A DNA stretch of 64,000 nt from Idiomarina aminovorans (GCF_023155095.1 NZ_JAKNDA010000005.1:62001-126000), one strand, 5' to 3'; counted from the stretch's first letter, positions 9,298 through 21,801 are shown. The notes: generated by a model from the letters alone, not told the origin. Translations and numbers: made by a program.

Positions 9298-10637
9298 TGA
9301 TGACCCTGGCACTCTGGCAATGGATGGCAATAATTGGTGTGCCGGTTGTAACTGTGGTTGCGGCGTTGTTGTTGCTTTGGCAGCAACAACGGCGTTTGCG
9401 TCTTAAAGCAGAGCAACAAAGCACGGCACTGGAACAAGACGCAGAAATTTTGCGTGAGCGAGTCGACGAGCTGCAGCACGAGGTGTATGAGAAAGACAGT
9501 CGCTTACGTGAAACTTTAGCTCGGGCTGAGCATGAACAAAAAACGGCCGAGGAAAAGCTGAGCTTATTGAAAGTGAGTGAAGAACGACTGACACAGCAGT
9601 TTGAAAACCTGGCTAATCGTATTTTTGATGAGAAGTCGAAAGGGCTGCAGCAGCATCATCAGCAGTCTTTGCAAGCAACGTTAGAACCGTTTAAACAGCA
9701 AATTGATGCTTTTAAAAAGCAAATCACCCAGCAGTATACAGATGAAACTAAAGAGCGCTCCGCTTTAAAAAATGAAGTGATGTCGCTTAAAGACTTGAAT
9801 CGTCAAATGGCGTCTGAGGCTGAAGCATTAACCCGCGCATTAAAAGGTGATACCAAGCAACAGGGTAACTGGGGCGAAGTGGTACTTGAACGTATTCTGG
9901 AACAGTCCGGTCTGCGCGAAGGGCATGAGTATCAGACACAGGCACATCACCGCGATGAAGACGGTAAGTCATTTAAGCCCGACGTAATTGTGCATTTGCC
10001 GAACAAAAAAGATGTGGTTATTGATTCGAAAGTGAGTTTATCGGCCTACGAACGGTATTTTAATTCTGACGATGACGCCGAGCGGGAACGCGCTTTAAAC
10101 GAACACGTTCAGTCACTGAAACAGCACATCAAACAACTGGGCAAAAAAAGCTACCATCAACTGGAAGGCTTGCGCACGCTGGATTATGTGTTGATGTTTA
10201 TTCCGATAGAACCCGCGTTTTTACTGGCGGTTGATCGCGACCCTGAGCTTATCCGGCTGGCGCTGGATAACCAAATTATGCTGGTCAGCCCGACCAATTT
10301 ACTGGTGGCGCTACGTACCGTGCATAATGTCTGGCAGTATGAATATCAAAACCAGAATGCTGAAAAAATAGCCACAGATGCGGCGCGTTTATACGATAAG
10401 TTTGTCGGTTTTGTTGAAGACCTGGAAAAAATAGGTAATGGTTTGCAGAGCCTTGATAACCGTTATCAGGAAGCCATGAAAAAACTGAGCACAGGACGCG
10501 GGAACCTAATTGGCCGGGTGGATAAATTCCGCCAGATGGGGGTGCAAACCAATAAACGGTTAAATTCTGATTACCTTGATTCTGACGATACGCAGCAAGG
10601 CATTGAGTCTGGTGGTACAAATAAGAAAAACGACTGA
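9297..10637 (+). CDS. rmuC: RmuC family DNA recombination protein
   Basis: A 446-residue RmuC protein: an N-terminal membrane helix (about residues 6-28), a long coiled coil (about 30-170), then the conserved nuclease-like domain with GNWGEVVLERILEQSGL, FKPDVIVHLP, VVIDSKVSLSAYERY and EGLRTLDYVLMFIPIEPAF. RmuC limits inversions and recombination at short inverted repeats in E. coli; the catalytic fold is related to PD-(D/E)XK endonucleases. The start ATG overlaps the fumarase stop (TAATG), with a second ATG directly after it. Its stop codon lies inside a hairpin that serves the convergent cysZ. Confidence 0.93.
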   Translation: MMTLALWQWMAIIGVPVVTVVAALLLLWQQQRRLRLKAEQQSTALEQDAEILRERVDELQHEVYEKDSRLRETLARAEHEQKTAEEKLSLLKVSEERLTQQFENLANRIFDEKSKGLQQHHQQSLQATLEPFKQQIDAFKKQITQQYTDETKERSALKNEVMSLKDLNRQMASEAEALTRALKGDTKQQGNWGEVVLERILEQSGLREGHEYQTQAHHRDEDGKSFKPDVIVHLPNKKDVVIDSKVSLSAYERYFNSDDDAERERALNEHVQSLKQHIKQLGKKSYHQLEGLRTLDYVLMFIPIEPAFLLAVDRDPELIRLALDNQIMLVSPTNLLVALRTVHNVWQYEYQNQNAEKIATDAARLYDKFVGFVEDLEKIGNGLQSLDNRYQEAMKKLSTGRGNLIGRVDKFRQMGVQTNKRLNSDYLDSDDTQQGIESGGTNKKND

Positions 10638-10653
10638 GCCCTTGCTCAGTCGT
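10630..10653 (-). terminator. Rho-independent terminator for cysZ, overlapping the rmuC stop codon
   Basis: A perfect 9-bp stem (ACGACTGAG / CTCAGTCGT) with a 6-nt loop. Read on the minus strand it is followed by TTTTTCTTAT, a proper U-tract for cysZ. Read on the plus strand it holds the rmuC stop codon and is followed by a weaker T-rich run, so it may act in both directions. Confidence 0.75.
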
Positions 10654-10661
10654 ACACTGTT

Positions 10662-11402
10662 TTAATTTAATGCGCTGCGACGGTAATGATCAACCCATAA
10701 TGAGGTTGCCCCACAAACCGCTAGCGGCATAATAATCAGATTAATCAGCGGGATCATTGTCAGCACGGTAACGCCGAAGCCAAAACCCAGGGTTTTGCCG
10801 CGTTGTCCGTTTAACGCTGAACGCATACGCGGAAACGACACTTTATGGTTGTCGAACGGATAGTCTAAGTACTGTATCGACATCATCCAGCAGACAAACA
10901 CATACCAAAGTACCTGCCCAATAACCGGGATAATCAGCGACAATAAAAAGAAGCCGAGTGCCCGCGGAATGTAGTACATGAGTTTCTGCATTTCCCGTTT
11001 CAGGGTACGTGGAATATCTTTAAACAAACTTAAGAAACCCTCGTCGCCCAAACTTTCACCACTTTCATAACGTTCGACTTTTTCCGCCAGAAGCCCATTA
11101 AAGGGTGCCGCAATTACGTTCATTATGGTGCTGAAAATGAATGAAAATAGCGCAATAATGGTAATTATAGCCAGCGGCCACAAGATAAATTCCAGCCACT
11201 GAAAAAACTCGGGTAACCAGCCCATAAAACGGTTCAGCCAATAATCCACTTCGCCATACAACCAGAAGAAGGCAAGGCCAAACAGGATAAGGTTGGTCAG
11301 AATAGGCACCACCACATAACGACGCAGACCTTTGGTTCGGATAAGTTCTAATCCGCGCCCTATATAAGCGAATCCAGAATTGCTGTAGGCAGCTTTATGC
11401 AT
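10662..11402 (-). CDS. cysZ: CysZ sulfate permease
   Basis: A 246-residue integral membrane protein of the CysZ (EI24-like) family that imports sulfate for cysteine synthesis. It starts SGFAYIGRGLELIRTKGLRR and contains several strongly hydrophobic helices (about residues 30-55, 70-100, 155-180 and 205-230). The MHKAAYS start at 11402 is chosen because TTTGGAG lies 5-8 nt upstream; an ATG 16 codons earlier lacks this. As in E. coli the gene lies near zipA and ligA, here with smc between. No sulfate ABC transporter genes are nearby. CysB control is expected but no site could be defined by eye. Confidence 0.9.
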   Translation of the reverse strand: MHKAAYSNSGFAYIGRGLELIRTKGLRRYVVVPILTNLILFGLAFFWLYGEVDYWLNRFMGWLPEFFQWLEFILWPLAIITIIALFSFIFSTIMNVIAAPFNGLLAEKVERYESGESLGDEGFLSLFKDIPRTLKREMQKLMYYIPRALGFFLLSLIIPVIGQVLWYVFVCWMMSIQYLDYPFDNHKVSFPRMRSALNGQRGKTLGFGFGVTVLTMIPLINLIIMPLAVCGATSLWVDHYRRSALN

Positions 11403-11563
11403 GAATACTCCAAAGGTTTTTAATTGCTTTATAGAATAAGGCAATACCATGGCAATGTAAGGCCTAAATTGTTACAAATAGCGACTGGATCTGCTAGAGT
11501 CCGGGATAAGAAAAAGCCTTGTGATGATAAACTGTCGTGCTAATAGATAATTAAAACAACTGA

Positions 11564-14500
11564 ATGCGCCTAAAACATATCAAACTCGTTGGCTTCAAAT
11601 CTTTTGTGGATCCAACCAAAGTTCCTTTTCCTGAGCAAATGACCTGCGTTGTGGGTCCGAACGGCTGTGGCAAATCCAATGTGATTGATGCGGTGCGTTG
11701 GGTGCTGGGCGAAAGTTCAGCAAAAAACCTACGTGGCGATGCCATGAGTGACGTTATATTTAACGGTTCTACCGCGCGAAAACCGGTTTCCCAGGCCAGT
11801 GTTGAACTGGTGTTTGATAATAGCTCCGGTCGCATTCAGGGCGAGTACGCAGCATTTAACGAAATTTCTGTGAAACGTCTTGTGACCCGCGATGGTCAGT
11901 CAAATTATTTTCTAAATAGCAGCCGTTGCCGCCGCCGTGATATTACCGATTTATTTTTAGGAACCGGGCTGGGGCCCCGCAGCTACGCCATTATTGAACA
12001 AGGTATGATTTCCCGCCTGATTGAATCACGCCCGCAGGAGCTGCGTGTTTTTATTGAAGAAGCCGCGGGTATTTCGAAATATAAAGAGCGGCGCAAAGAA
12101 ACTGAAAACCGCATGCTGCACACACGCGAGAACCTGGAGCGCCTCAATGACGTGCGTGAGGAACTGGGGCAGCAACTGGAAAAGTTAGAGCGTCAGGCGG
12201 CGGCCGCAATTCGTTACAAAGAGCTAAAAGCCGCAGAGCGTAAGTTTAAAGGGGAACTTCAGGCGCTTCGTTGGTTAAAGCTCGATAACCAGCGGCAGCA
12301 ATTGCAGGCACAGTATTCCGAACAGCAAACTGAGCTTGAACGCTGGCAGGCTCAGCAAAGTGGCGACGAACGGGGCGCTATTGAGCTGAGAGAGCAGGCG
12401 GAGGAAGCGCGCCATCAGGTAGAGCAGTCTCAGGAGAAAATGTTCTCCGTTGGCAACGAAATAACTCGTATAGAGCAGACACTGAAGCACCAAAAAGAGT
12501 TAAAAGAGCAACGTAACCAGCGCCGACAGCAGTTAACCGAAGAAATACAGCAGTTGGATGAACAGCTGGCAGATGACCGTCTGCAAAGAGAGCAACTGGA
12601 AGAGCAGCAACTGATGCTGGAGCCACAGCTGGAGCACATAGAAGAGCAATTCGACAGTGTTTCGGAGCGGTCTCAACAAGCCAATGAGCAATGGCGGCAA
12701 TGGCAGCAGCAGCAAAGACACCAGCAACAACAGCAACGCGACATAGAAAAACAGCACCAGCAATCGCAACTTAAACTGCAAGAGGTCAAACAAGGTCAGC
12801 ATTACGCGCTACAACAGGTTGAACAGTTTCAAAATCAGCAACACCAACTGGAGCAACAGAAAAAAGCGTTATCGGTTGATGATAATGAGCAATTGCTGGC
12901 TGAATTAAAGCATCAGTTTGAGCAAGAAGAGCTCGGTTATCAGCAAAGTAAACAGCAGTTGCAGAAATTTCAGCAAGCTTATAAAGAGCAGCAGCATCAC
13001 CACCGGCATATTGAGCAGCAACAAGATAAAGCCCGGGCTCAGTTAAGCGCAATTGAACAGTTGCTGAAAGGAAAGCACAACAACGACAGCCGCAGTGAAC
13101 AGTGGTTACAGGAAAACTATCCTGACAGCAGGCGGGTTCGGGAATTGCTTCAGGCCGAAAACGGCTGGGAAATGGCGGTTGAACAACTGGCTTACGACTG
13201 GCTGGATGCCGTGATACTGGAGCAGGCTCCGGAACAATTAGAAGCTGTCAGCGGTGTGAAGTTAATTTGGCCAATTAAGCAAAAAGAACCTGAAAGCTGG
13301 TCTCTGGCCAGTAAAGTGAAAGGATCATTGCGTTATTGGGCGCCATTACAGCAGTCCCTGGCGCTTGAAGAAGATGTGAACGCCGTGCAGCAACTGCGAC
13401 AAAGTGAAGCCAGTTTTGCGGTATCTAAAGCCGGTAACTGGTACTGGCAAGACGGTTTTATAGCGGCTCGTATTGACGAAGACAACAGTGTGCTGCACCT
13501 TCACTCTCAACGCGAAACCTTATTAGAGCAACTTGAAACGCTGGCTGTTAAGTTGTCGGAAAGTGATAACCAGATGCAACAGACCCAGCGGCAGGTTGAG
13601 CAGGCGCAAGAAAAACTGGAGCAGGCTCAGCAGCAGGTGCAGCAGACTCAGAATGAACGAGGTAAAGCGGAACAACGGTTGCAGTGGAATGCACAGCAGG
13701 CGGAACAAATAGAGCAGCAGCTAATAAGCCTGCAAGACAAGCAGCAAGAACAACGGCTGCATGCTGAAAAAGCCGCTGAACAGCAACAACAAATTGAAAT
13801 GCAACTGGAAGAGTTTGACTTGATGCTGGAGCAAGCTGAGCAGGTTGATGAAAGTCACGGCGAGCAACTGGAATCTCAGGCTCGTACTGAAGATGAACAG
13901 TTACAGCAACTGCGCAGCCAACAGCAGCAAATGACGATGCAGCAGCAAAACTTGCAGGCTCAGTCAGCACAGTTACAGAAACTACAGCAACGCAGCGAGC
14001 AACGTTACCAGCAGCTTGTGCAAGAGCGGGATGAACACCAAACTGTCGATACAGACGAGAGCCAGAGTGCGTTAGATGAGCAGCTGATTGAGTTACTGGA
14101 TAGACGCGGCGAGGTTGCAGAACAACTGCAGAAGCAACGCCAGCTGTTGTCGCGCTTTGAGCATGACTTACAACAGCTGACTCAGGGGCAGTCGGTAATT
14201 CAGACGAAAATAAGCCAGGTCAATGAGGCTTTGCAAACGACAGAGATTGAGCAGGTTAAGCTGCAGGAACGCAGTCAGGCCGTGCTGGAAACCTTAGCCG
14301 AAACCGGTCTTAGTTTAAAACGTGTGTTGGAAGAGCTTTCTTCTGCGGCTGAGGAAAAGCAATGGCAGCAAGAGCTTGAAGCGTTACAGAATAAAATAAA
14401 GCGGTTAGGCGCGATTAACCTGGCTGCCATTGACGAGGCCGAAGCGCAAAGAGAACGTAAACAGTATCTCGACCAACAAGTGGATGATTTATCATCGGCG

Positions 14501-15022
14501 TTAGAGACTCTGGAAGCTGCTATTAGAAAGATAGATAAAGAAACGCGTCAGCGTTTTAAAACAACCTTTGATGCGATAAACCATGATTTACAAACTCTGT
14601 TCCCTAAAGTTTTTGGGGGTGGCAATGCAAGTCTGGAGCTAACCGATGATGACTTACTAGAGACAGGCGTTACCATTATGGCAAGGCCTCCGGGTAAGAA
14701 AAACAGCACAATTCATCTGCTTAGCGGTGGAGAAAAGGCACTAACCGCATTATCATTGGTGTTCGCGATATTTCGCTTGAATCCGGCACCGTTCTGCTTG
14801 TTAGATGAGGTTGATGCACCTTTAGATGACGCCAATGTGGGTCGTTTTTGCCGTCTGGTCAGCGAAATGTCTGAGTCGGTACAATTTATTTATATCAGTC
14901 ATAATAAAGTGGCAATGGAAATGGCAACACATTTGGCCGGAGTCACTATGCAGGAAGCAGGCGTTTCCAGATTGGTAGCGGTTGATGTTGAACAGGCTGT
15001 AGCGATGACAGACGCTGGCTGA
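11564..15022 (+). CDS. smc: SMC chromosome segregation ATPase
   Basis: A 1152-residue canonical bacterial SMC. The head is built from the N-terminal Walker A (GPNGCGKSNVIDA, residue 32 onward) and the C-terminal signature LLSGGEKALTALSL plus Walker B FCLLDEVDAPLDDAN. Two long coiled-coil arms (about 165-495 and 650-1000) flank a hinge of about 150 residues (500-645). The arms are strikingly rich in Gln: roughly 27 of 60 residues between about 376 and 435 are Gln. SMC with ScpA/B does the job that MukBEF does in enterobacteria. The smc-zipA-ligA order is also found in pseudomonads. zipA follows 24 bp downstream. Confidence 0.95.
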   Translation: MRLKHIKLVGFKSFVDPTKVPFPEQMTCVVGPNGCGKSNVIDAVRWVLGESSAKNLRGDAMSDVIFNGSTARKPVSQASVELVFDNSSGRIQGEYAAFNEISVKRLVTRDGQSNYFLNSSRCRRRDITDLFLGTGLGPRSYAIIEQGMISRLIESRPQELRVFIEEAAGISKYKERRKETENRMLHTRENLERLNDVREELGQQLEKLERQAAAAIRYKELKAAERKFKGELQALRWLKLDNQRQQLQAQYSEQQTELERWQAQQSGDERGAIELREQAEEARHQVEQSQEKMFSVGNEITRIEQTLKHQKELKEQRNQRRQQLTEEIQQLDEQLADDRLQREQLEEQQLMLEPQLEHIEEQFDSVSERSQQANEQWRQWQQQQRHQQQQQRDIEKQHQQSQLKLQEVKQGQHYALQQVEQFQNQQHQLEQQKKALSVDDNEQLLAELKHQFEQEELGYQQSKQQLQKFQQAYKEQQHHHRHIEQQQDKARAQLSAIEQLLKGKHNNDSRSEQWLQENYPDSRRVRELLQAENGWEMAVEQLAYDWLDAVILEQAPEQLEAVSGVKLIWPIKQKEPESWSLASKVKGSLRYWAPLQQSLALEEDVNAVQQLRQSEASFAVSKAGNWYWQDGFIAARIDEDNSVLHLHSQRETLLEQLETLAVKLSESDNQMQQTQRQVEQAQEKLEQAQQQVQQTQNERGKAEQRLQWNAQQAEQIEQQLISLQDKQQEQRLHAEKAAEQQQQIEMQLEEFDLMLEQAEQVDESHGEQLESQARTEDEQLQQLRSQQQQMTMQQQNLQAQSAQLQKLQQRSEQRYQQLVQERDEHQTVDTDESQSALDEQLIELLDRRGEVAEQLQKQRQLLSRFEHDLQQLTQGQSVIQTKISQVNEALQTTEIEQVKLQERSQAVLETLAETGLSLKRVLEELSSAAEEKQWQQELEALQNKIKRLGAINLAAIDEAEAQRERKQYLDQQVDDLSSALETLEAAIRKIDKETRQRFKTTFDAINHDLQTLFPKVFGGGNASLELTDDDLLETGVTIMARPPGKKNSTIHLLSGGEKALTALSLVFAIFRLNPAPFCLLDEVDAPLDDANVGRFCRLVSEMSESVQFIYISHNKVAMEMATHLAGVTMQEAGVSRLVAVDVEQAVAMTDAG

Positions 15023-15046
15023 CAAATTAGGCTTGATGGAGCAAAA

Positions 15047-15979
15047 ATGGGCAGTTTACAAATTACCCTTAGTATTCTTGGGATCCTGGCAATTGCCGGT
15101 ATTGTTGCGCATGGATTATGGAAAATACGTAAAGGTAACCAACAACAGCGTCAGCGCGAGCAACGTGTCGCTGAAAACCGCGAGCAACAGTCGACAAGTT
15201 TTGACTCTGATGGTGTTGGTGAAGTTCGGGTTGTTCGACAAGCTGAGCCTTCAACGGAGCCCCAGACTGAGAAACCGTTTAAAAGTGACACTCGTGTATC
15301 GTCAGCGACAAATGATGCGCGGGAAAACCATGAAGATGACGAAACTATTGAGCAGATGTCGATGGATCTTGGCAGTGATGAAACCCTGTCCGATTCATTA
15401 CCCTCTATGCGGGTGAATAACGATGAACCAGTAGAAGTAGAGCAGGCTGAACTGAAATTCGCTGAAGATAATGAGCCTGCTCCACGAAGCGAACCGGTAA
15501 ATCTTCACGAAGAGCAAACTGAAGAAGACGTCACTGAAAAAGTAACCGATGACTTTGAAGCGGCTCCGGAAGAAGTTATTGCCCTTCACGTTAAAGGACC
15601 CGTACAGGGTGCTGTATTATTGCAAATGATGACAGAACTGGGCTGTAAGTTTGGCGAACTGGGTATCTTTCACCGCTATGAAAATACGGCCGGCACCGGC
15701 CCGATGATTTTCAGTGTAGCCAATATGTTTAACCCCGGCACCTTTGACCTGGATAACATGGAAAACTTTGAAACTGAGGGGGTTGCCTTTTTTATGGCAT
15801 TACCCATGAAGTTTGATGGTCAGCAAGCTTTTAATATGATGCTTAATGCCGCTAAGAAACTCGCCACGGAAATTCCGCAAGGGCAGGTTCTGGATGGTCA
15901 ACGCCAGTTATTGACCCGTCAGTCGATTCACGAAGCTCGCCACCGTATTCGTGAGTTTGAACGTAAACATTCAGCTTAA
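15047..15979 (+). CDS. zipA: Cell division protein ZipA
   Basis: A 310-residue inner-membrane division protein. It has a short N-terminal outside segment and one membrane helix (about residues 4-24), a basic patch, a long acidic and variable linker (about 45-175), and the C-terminal FtsZ-binding domain (about 180-310) with ALHVKGPVQGAVLLQMM, FGELGIFHRYE and FSVANMFNPGTFD. ZipA tethers the FtsZ ring to the membrane. An overlapping 127-residue frame at 15033 is a shadow. It lies in the smc-zipA-ligA operon, 12 bp before ligA. Confidence 0.93.
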   Translation: MGSLQITLSILGILAIAGIVAHGLWKIRKGNQQQRQREQRVAENREQQSTSFDSDGVGEVRVVRQAEPSTEPQTEKPFKSDTRVSSATNDARENHEDDETIEQMSMDLGSDETLSDSLPSMRVNNDEPVEVEQAELKFAEDNEPAPRSEPVNLHEEQTEEDVTEKVTDDFEAAPEEVIALHVKGPVQGAVLLQMMTELGCKFGELGIFHRYENTAGTGPMIFSVANMFNPGTFDLDNMENFETEGVAFFMALPMKFDGQQAFNMMLNAAKKLATEIPQGQVLDGQRQLLTRQSIHEARHRIREFERKHSA

Positions 15980-18507
<2,528 letters not shown>

Positions 18508-18514
18508 GGGCGCC

Positions 18515-20146
18515 TCAACTACTAACCTCAGTGACATCTACTTTTAACTTAAGCATTTGCCCCGGTTGTAGATAACGATTGCGTTGAATGTTATTCCATT
18601 GCTCAATTTGCCGAATGGTGACATTAAATTTATCAGCAATTCGGGCTAATGAGTCACCGCTGCGTACACGATATCTTATATTACGCATAATGCTGTTGAT
18701 ACTGCTTTGTACGGCCGACGAAGGTTTAGCTTCCGTCCAAACCACTAATTCTTGCCCCGGTCTTAAATAATCACCAGGAGCCATAGAATTCCAACGTGCC
18801 AGGTCTCGTAAATTGACACTGTAAGCACGACTAAGATCCCAAAGTGTGTCACCCGACTGAACGACATGTTCTAAACGCTTACCTGAGCGTTTTTGATCCT
18901 GTCGATCCTCGCGTCGTTGGTCTTTCGATAATTTGTAATTTTCGATATTCAGTGTGGCGACAGGGATTAACAGGTGATCACCCGCCCGGATAATATGACT
19001 GCTAATGTCGTTAACCTGTTGAATCACATCAACCGACGTATTGTATTTGTTGGAAATGGTCAACAAGCTCTCGCCGGATTTAACCTTGTGGCGCGTCCAG
19101 CTGAGCCAGTCTTTGGGTTCGGTTTCACTTAATGCCTGCTTAAACTTTTCCGCATTTTGATTAGGCAGAAGTAAACGATGAGGACCATTAGGTGCCGTTG
19201 CCCAGCGGTTATAACCTGAGTTGTATTGATGCAATAAATCCAGTGGCATATCAGCCATATCTGCGGCTAATGCTAAGTCAATTTGCGCCGGCGTTTCAAC
19301 AACGTCAAGCTTGGGTTGATTCTCTATTGGGTACCACGCGATACCATATTCTTCGCTATTGGCGAGTATTTCCGATAAGGCGAGTAACTTAGGTACGTAA
19401 GCTCTTGTTTCGCGTGGCAGAGACAAATTCCAGAAGTCAGTTGGTTTATTCAAACGTTCATTTTTTCTAATAGCCGCTGCAACCCGGCCTTCACCGGAAT
19501 TGTATGCCGCAAGAGCATGCATCCAGTTGCCGTCAAAATAGCGGTGTAACGCTTGTAAATAATCGAGTGCTGCGTGGGTGGCCGCAAATACATCGCGGCG
19601 GCCGTCATACCACCAGTTGATATCCAGCCCATACCGGCGTGCGGTGCCCGGAATAAACTGCCACACACCGGAAGCACTGCCATGCGAATACGCAAATGGG
19701 TCAAATGCGCTCTCTACTATGGGTAGTAATGCCAAGTCAATTGGCATCTCACGCTTTTCAAGTTCTTCAACAATGATATGAAGATAAGGCTCCGCTCGTT
19801 TAGCTACGCGGTCCAAGTATTCAGGGTGGCTGACATACCAGTTGCGCTGGCTTTGAACTCTGGGTACATCGGGGACTTCAAAGCGAAGTTGCTGCCGAAT
19901 TCTGACCCAAAGGTCATCCTGCTGTTGCGGAGTCAGCTTGACCGGTTCAGCGGCAGCGACTTGTTCTTCAGCGGGCTGACTTATTATCTGTTCAGGAATC
20001 GGCGTTAGTTTTAGCTCAGATGGCTGGTTGGTTTTTATCGGGTCATTGTCGCTAAACAGCATTGTGTTTTGGCAGCCGCTTAATGCCAGGCCACTGGCTA
20101 CCATACAACATTTAAACCATGCGTTCTTTCGCTTGCTATTTGTCAT
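18515..20146 (-). CDS. mltD: Membrane-bound lytic murein transglycosylase D
   Basis: A 543-residue lipoprotein with lipobox LSGC near residue 24. The lytic transglycosylase (SLT) domain lies at about 120-260, with the catalytic Glu in LLPIVESAFDPFAYS and the family motif GSASGVWQFIPGTARRYGL. Three LysM peptidoglycan-binding repeats follow, each starting with a (K/Q/R)SG(E/D)(S/T/S)L signature (VKSGESL, VQSGDTL, VRSGDSL). MltD cuts peptidoglycan to 1,6-anhydro-muropeptides. It is often next to gloB, as here. The ATG at 20146 is preferred to the TTG two codons earlier. Confidence 0.94.
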   Translation of the reverse strand: MTNSKRKNAWFKCCMVASGLALSGCQNTMLFSDNDPIKTNQPSELKLTPIPEQIISQPAEEQVAAAEPVKLTPQQQDDLWVRIRQQLRFEVPDVPRVQSQRNWYVSHPEYLDRVAKRAEPYLHIIVEELEKREMPIDLALLPIVESAFDPFAYSHGSASGVWQFIPGTARRYGLDINWWYDGRRDVFAATHAALDYLQALHRYFDGNWMHALAAYNSGEGRVAAAIRKNERLNKPTDFWNLSLPRETRAYVPKLLALSEILANSEEYGIAWYPIENQPKLDVVETPAQIDLALAADMADMPLDLLHQYNSGYNRWATAPNGPHRLLLPNQNAEKFKQALSETEPKDWLSWTRHKVKSGESLLTISNKYNTSVDVIQQVNDISSHIIRAGDHLLIPVATLNIENYKLSKDQRREDRQDQKRSGKRLEHVVQSGDTLWDLSRAYSVNLRDLARWNSMAPGDYLRPGQELVVWTEAKPSSAVQSSINSIMRNIRYRVRSGDSLARIADKFNVTIRQIEQWNNIQRNRYLQPGQMLKLKVDVTEVSS

Positions 20147-20194
20147 GCGCAATTTACTTCCGATAATTGTTAAAATTATGAAGAGTTTAAAGAA

Positions 20195-20956
20195 TCAGGC
20201 GTTATCTTTCCACTGCCTGATTGTGTAAAAAACATCCTCAGGGGTGTTTTTTACACTTCCGGCATGTTCTACAGCCGCTTTTATAACACTTTTTTGATCA
20301 AAACGAAGAAACGGATTAATCGCTAGCTCTAGCTGCAGCGTGCTTGGCAGAGTAATTTGGTCTTGTTCGCGTAACATTCTGACCTTTTCGGCATAACCTT
20401 GTAAGACAGCATTGTCGGGTTCAACTTTCAGGGCAAAGTTTACATTTGCCTGAGTGTACTCATGCGCACAAAATACCCGAGTCTCTCCCGGCAGCTGACG
20501 CAGTTTTAAAAGTGAATGAGTAAATTGTCCGGGAGTGCCTTCGAACATCCGGCCACAACCGCCTGAAAATAAAGTATCACCACAAAATAGAAAGCCCGGC
20601 GTGTAAAAGCTGATGTGATCCAGCGTGTGTCCCGGTGTGGTAACTATCTGCCATTGGACTCCGCCAAGGGTCAGTTCATCACCCTCGGTTACGGTTTGAG
20701 TCAGTGTCTGAATGTCGGGGTTATCCGGTCCTATGACAGGGCATGGAGACTGCGCTACTAACTCTGCTATTCCGCCAGTATGGTCGTAATGGTGGTGAGT
20801 AACCAAAATAGTATCAATACGCTTGTTATTTTGTTCCAGCCATTGTTGAACGGGTTTTGCTTCTCCGGGGTCTACAATAATAACGGTGTCATTATTATTT
20901 GTTTCTATCGCCCAGATATAATTGTCATCGAAAGCCTTAATAGCGTGAACTCGCAT
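20195..20956 (-). CDS. gloB: Hydroxyacylglutathione hydrolase (glyoxalase II)
   Basis: A 253-residue metallo-beta-lactamase-fold enzyme that splits S-lactoylglutathione to D-lactate and glutathione, the second step of methylglyoxal removal. The metal site THHHYDHTGG, HTLDHISFY and FCGDTLFSGGCGRMFEG are intact, and HEYTQANVNFA and a C-terminal glutathione-binding region are present. It is divergent from the methyltransferase gene. The order gloB / methyltransferase / rnhA / dnaQ is the same as gloB-yafS-rnhA-dnaQ in E. coli. Confidence 0.95.
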   Translation of the reverse strand: MRVHAIKAFDDNYIWAIETNNNDTVIIVDPGEAKPVQQWLEQNNKRIDTILVTHHHYDHTGGIAELVAQSPCPVIGPDNPDIQTLTQTVTEGDELTLGGVQWQIVTTPGHTLDHISFYTPGFLFCGDTLFSGGCGRMFEGTPGQFTHSLLKLRQLPGETRVFCAHEYTQANVNFALKVEPDNAVLQGYAEKVRMLREQDQITLPSTLQLELAINPFLRFDQKSVIKAAVEHAGSVKNTPEDVFYTIRQWKDNA

Positions 20957-21030
20957 ATTAGCCCCTATAGCGCTAGGATGAGAAACCCAGCGAGCAATTT
21001 GAAGATAAGTTGATAATACAGGAATTCGTC

Positions 21031-21801
21031 GTGTTAATTAAACCAGCATATTCGAAAATTGATTTAGCGGCTCCGCTGAATTGGTCACAAATGGCTTGTG
21101 GGCAATACGTTATGGAGCAAACGGCTGAATTGATTCGGTGCTACCAACGACGCCTAAAACCGGGAAGAACCGTGGCTATTGGTTCACTGGCACCCGGGCT
21201 TAACCATAGTTTTCAAAACCGTGCAGACTGGCTGACTATTGGAGCGGGGAAGCAAGTTGCCGTACGCAGTAAATTGACTGAACTGGCGGTGAAAGAAAAC
21301 AGCGTTGATAACCTAATTGCTCCCTTTGTGCTTGAATTTTGCCAGAACCCACACCAATTACTAAGAGAGGTTACCCGGGTACTCGACGATGACGGTGTTT
21401 TAATATTAACCGGATTTAATCCTTACAGCCCTGCAGTGGCAAGTGGTTTTTTTATACGACACAAAAAAAGCTTTCCCTGGTGTGGGCGGTACTTTTCGTC
21501 AATAAGAATAAAAGATTGGCTGGAACTGCTGGGGTTCGAAGTACTGGAGTCTGAATTTTATGTTTCTCATTTTTTACATAAGGGTGAGTACCAGGGAAGC
21601 GACTGGTCAACAAAGTTAAGTGAAAAAATACCGGGGTTGCGCGCTGCTTACTTTATCGTGGCCCGGAAGCAAACTTTGGTCGATAAATTAAAACCATTGG
21701 TTCAGCGCAGGCAACTCGCTGTTAATGGACAACAACCCGCAGCGGCAATGACAACAAAACCGGTTTCAAAATCCAATACCAACTTAAGAGGTAAGTTATG
21801 A
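21031..21801 (+). CDS. SAM-dependent methyltransferase, YafS-like
   Basis: A 256-residue class I methyltransferase of the Methyltransf_11 type in the yafS position. The motif I region is degenerate (AIGSLAPGLNHSF), while the later motifs are clear: NLIAPFVLEFCQNPHQLLRE and VTRVLDDDGVLILTGFNPYS. I chose the GTG at 21031 because AGGAATT lies about 6 nt upstream; a TTG at 21010 also opens the frame. The substrate is unknown. The 3' end overlaps the rhodanese gene by 4 bp (ATGA), so the two are coupled. Confidence 0.8.
   Translation: MLIKPAYSKIDLAAPLNWSQMACGQYVMEQTAELIRCYQRRLKPGRTVAIGSLAPGLNHSFQNRADWLTIGAGKQVAVRSKLTELAVKENSVDNLIAPFVLEFCQNPHQLLREVTRVLDDDGVLILTGFNPYSPAVASGFFIRHKKSFPWCGRYFSSIRIKDWLELLGFEVLESEFYVSHFLHKGEYQGSDWSTKLSEKIPGLRAAYFIVARKQTLVDKLKPLVQRRQLAVNGQQPAAAMTTKPVSKSNTNLRGKL

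Noticed and set aside
13548-13970. A 140-codon minus-strand frame inside smc
   Set aside because: It arises from the Gln-rich codons read in reverse; there is no plausible start site or homology.
15033-15416. A 127-codon frame overlapping zipA
   Set aside because: zipA in the other frame has the complete family structure; this frame has no recognisable features.
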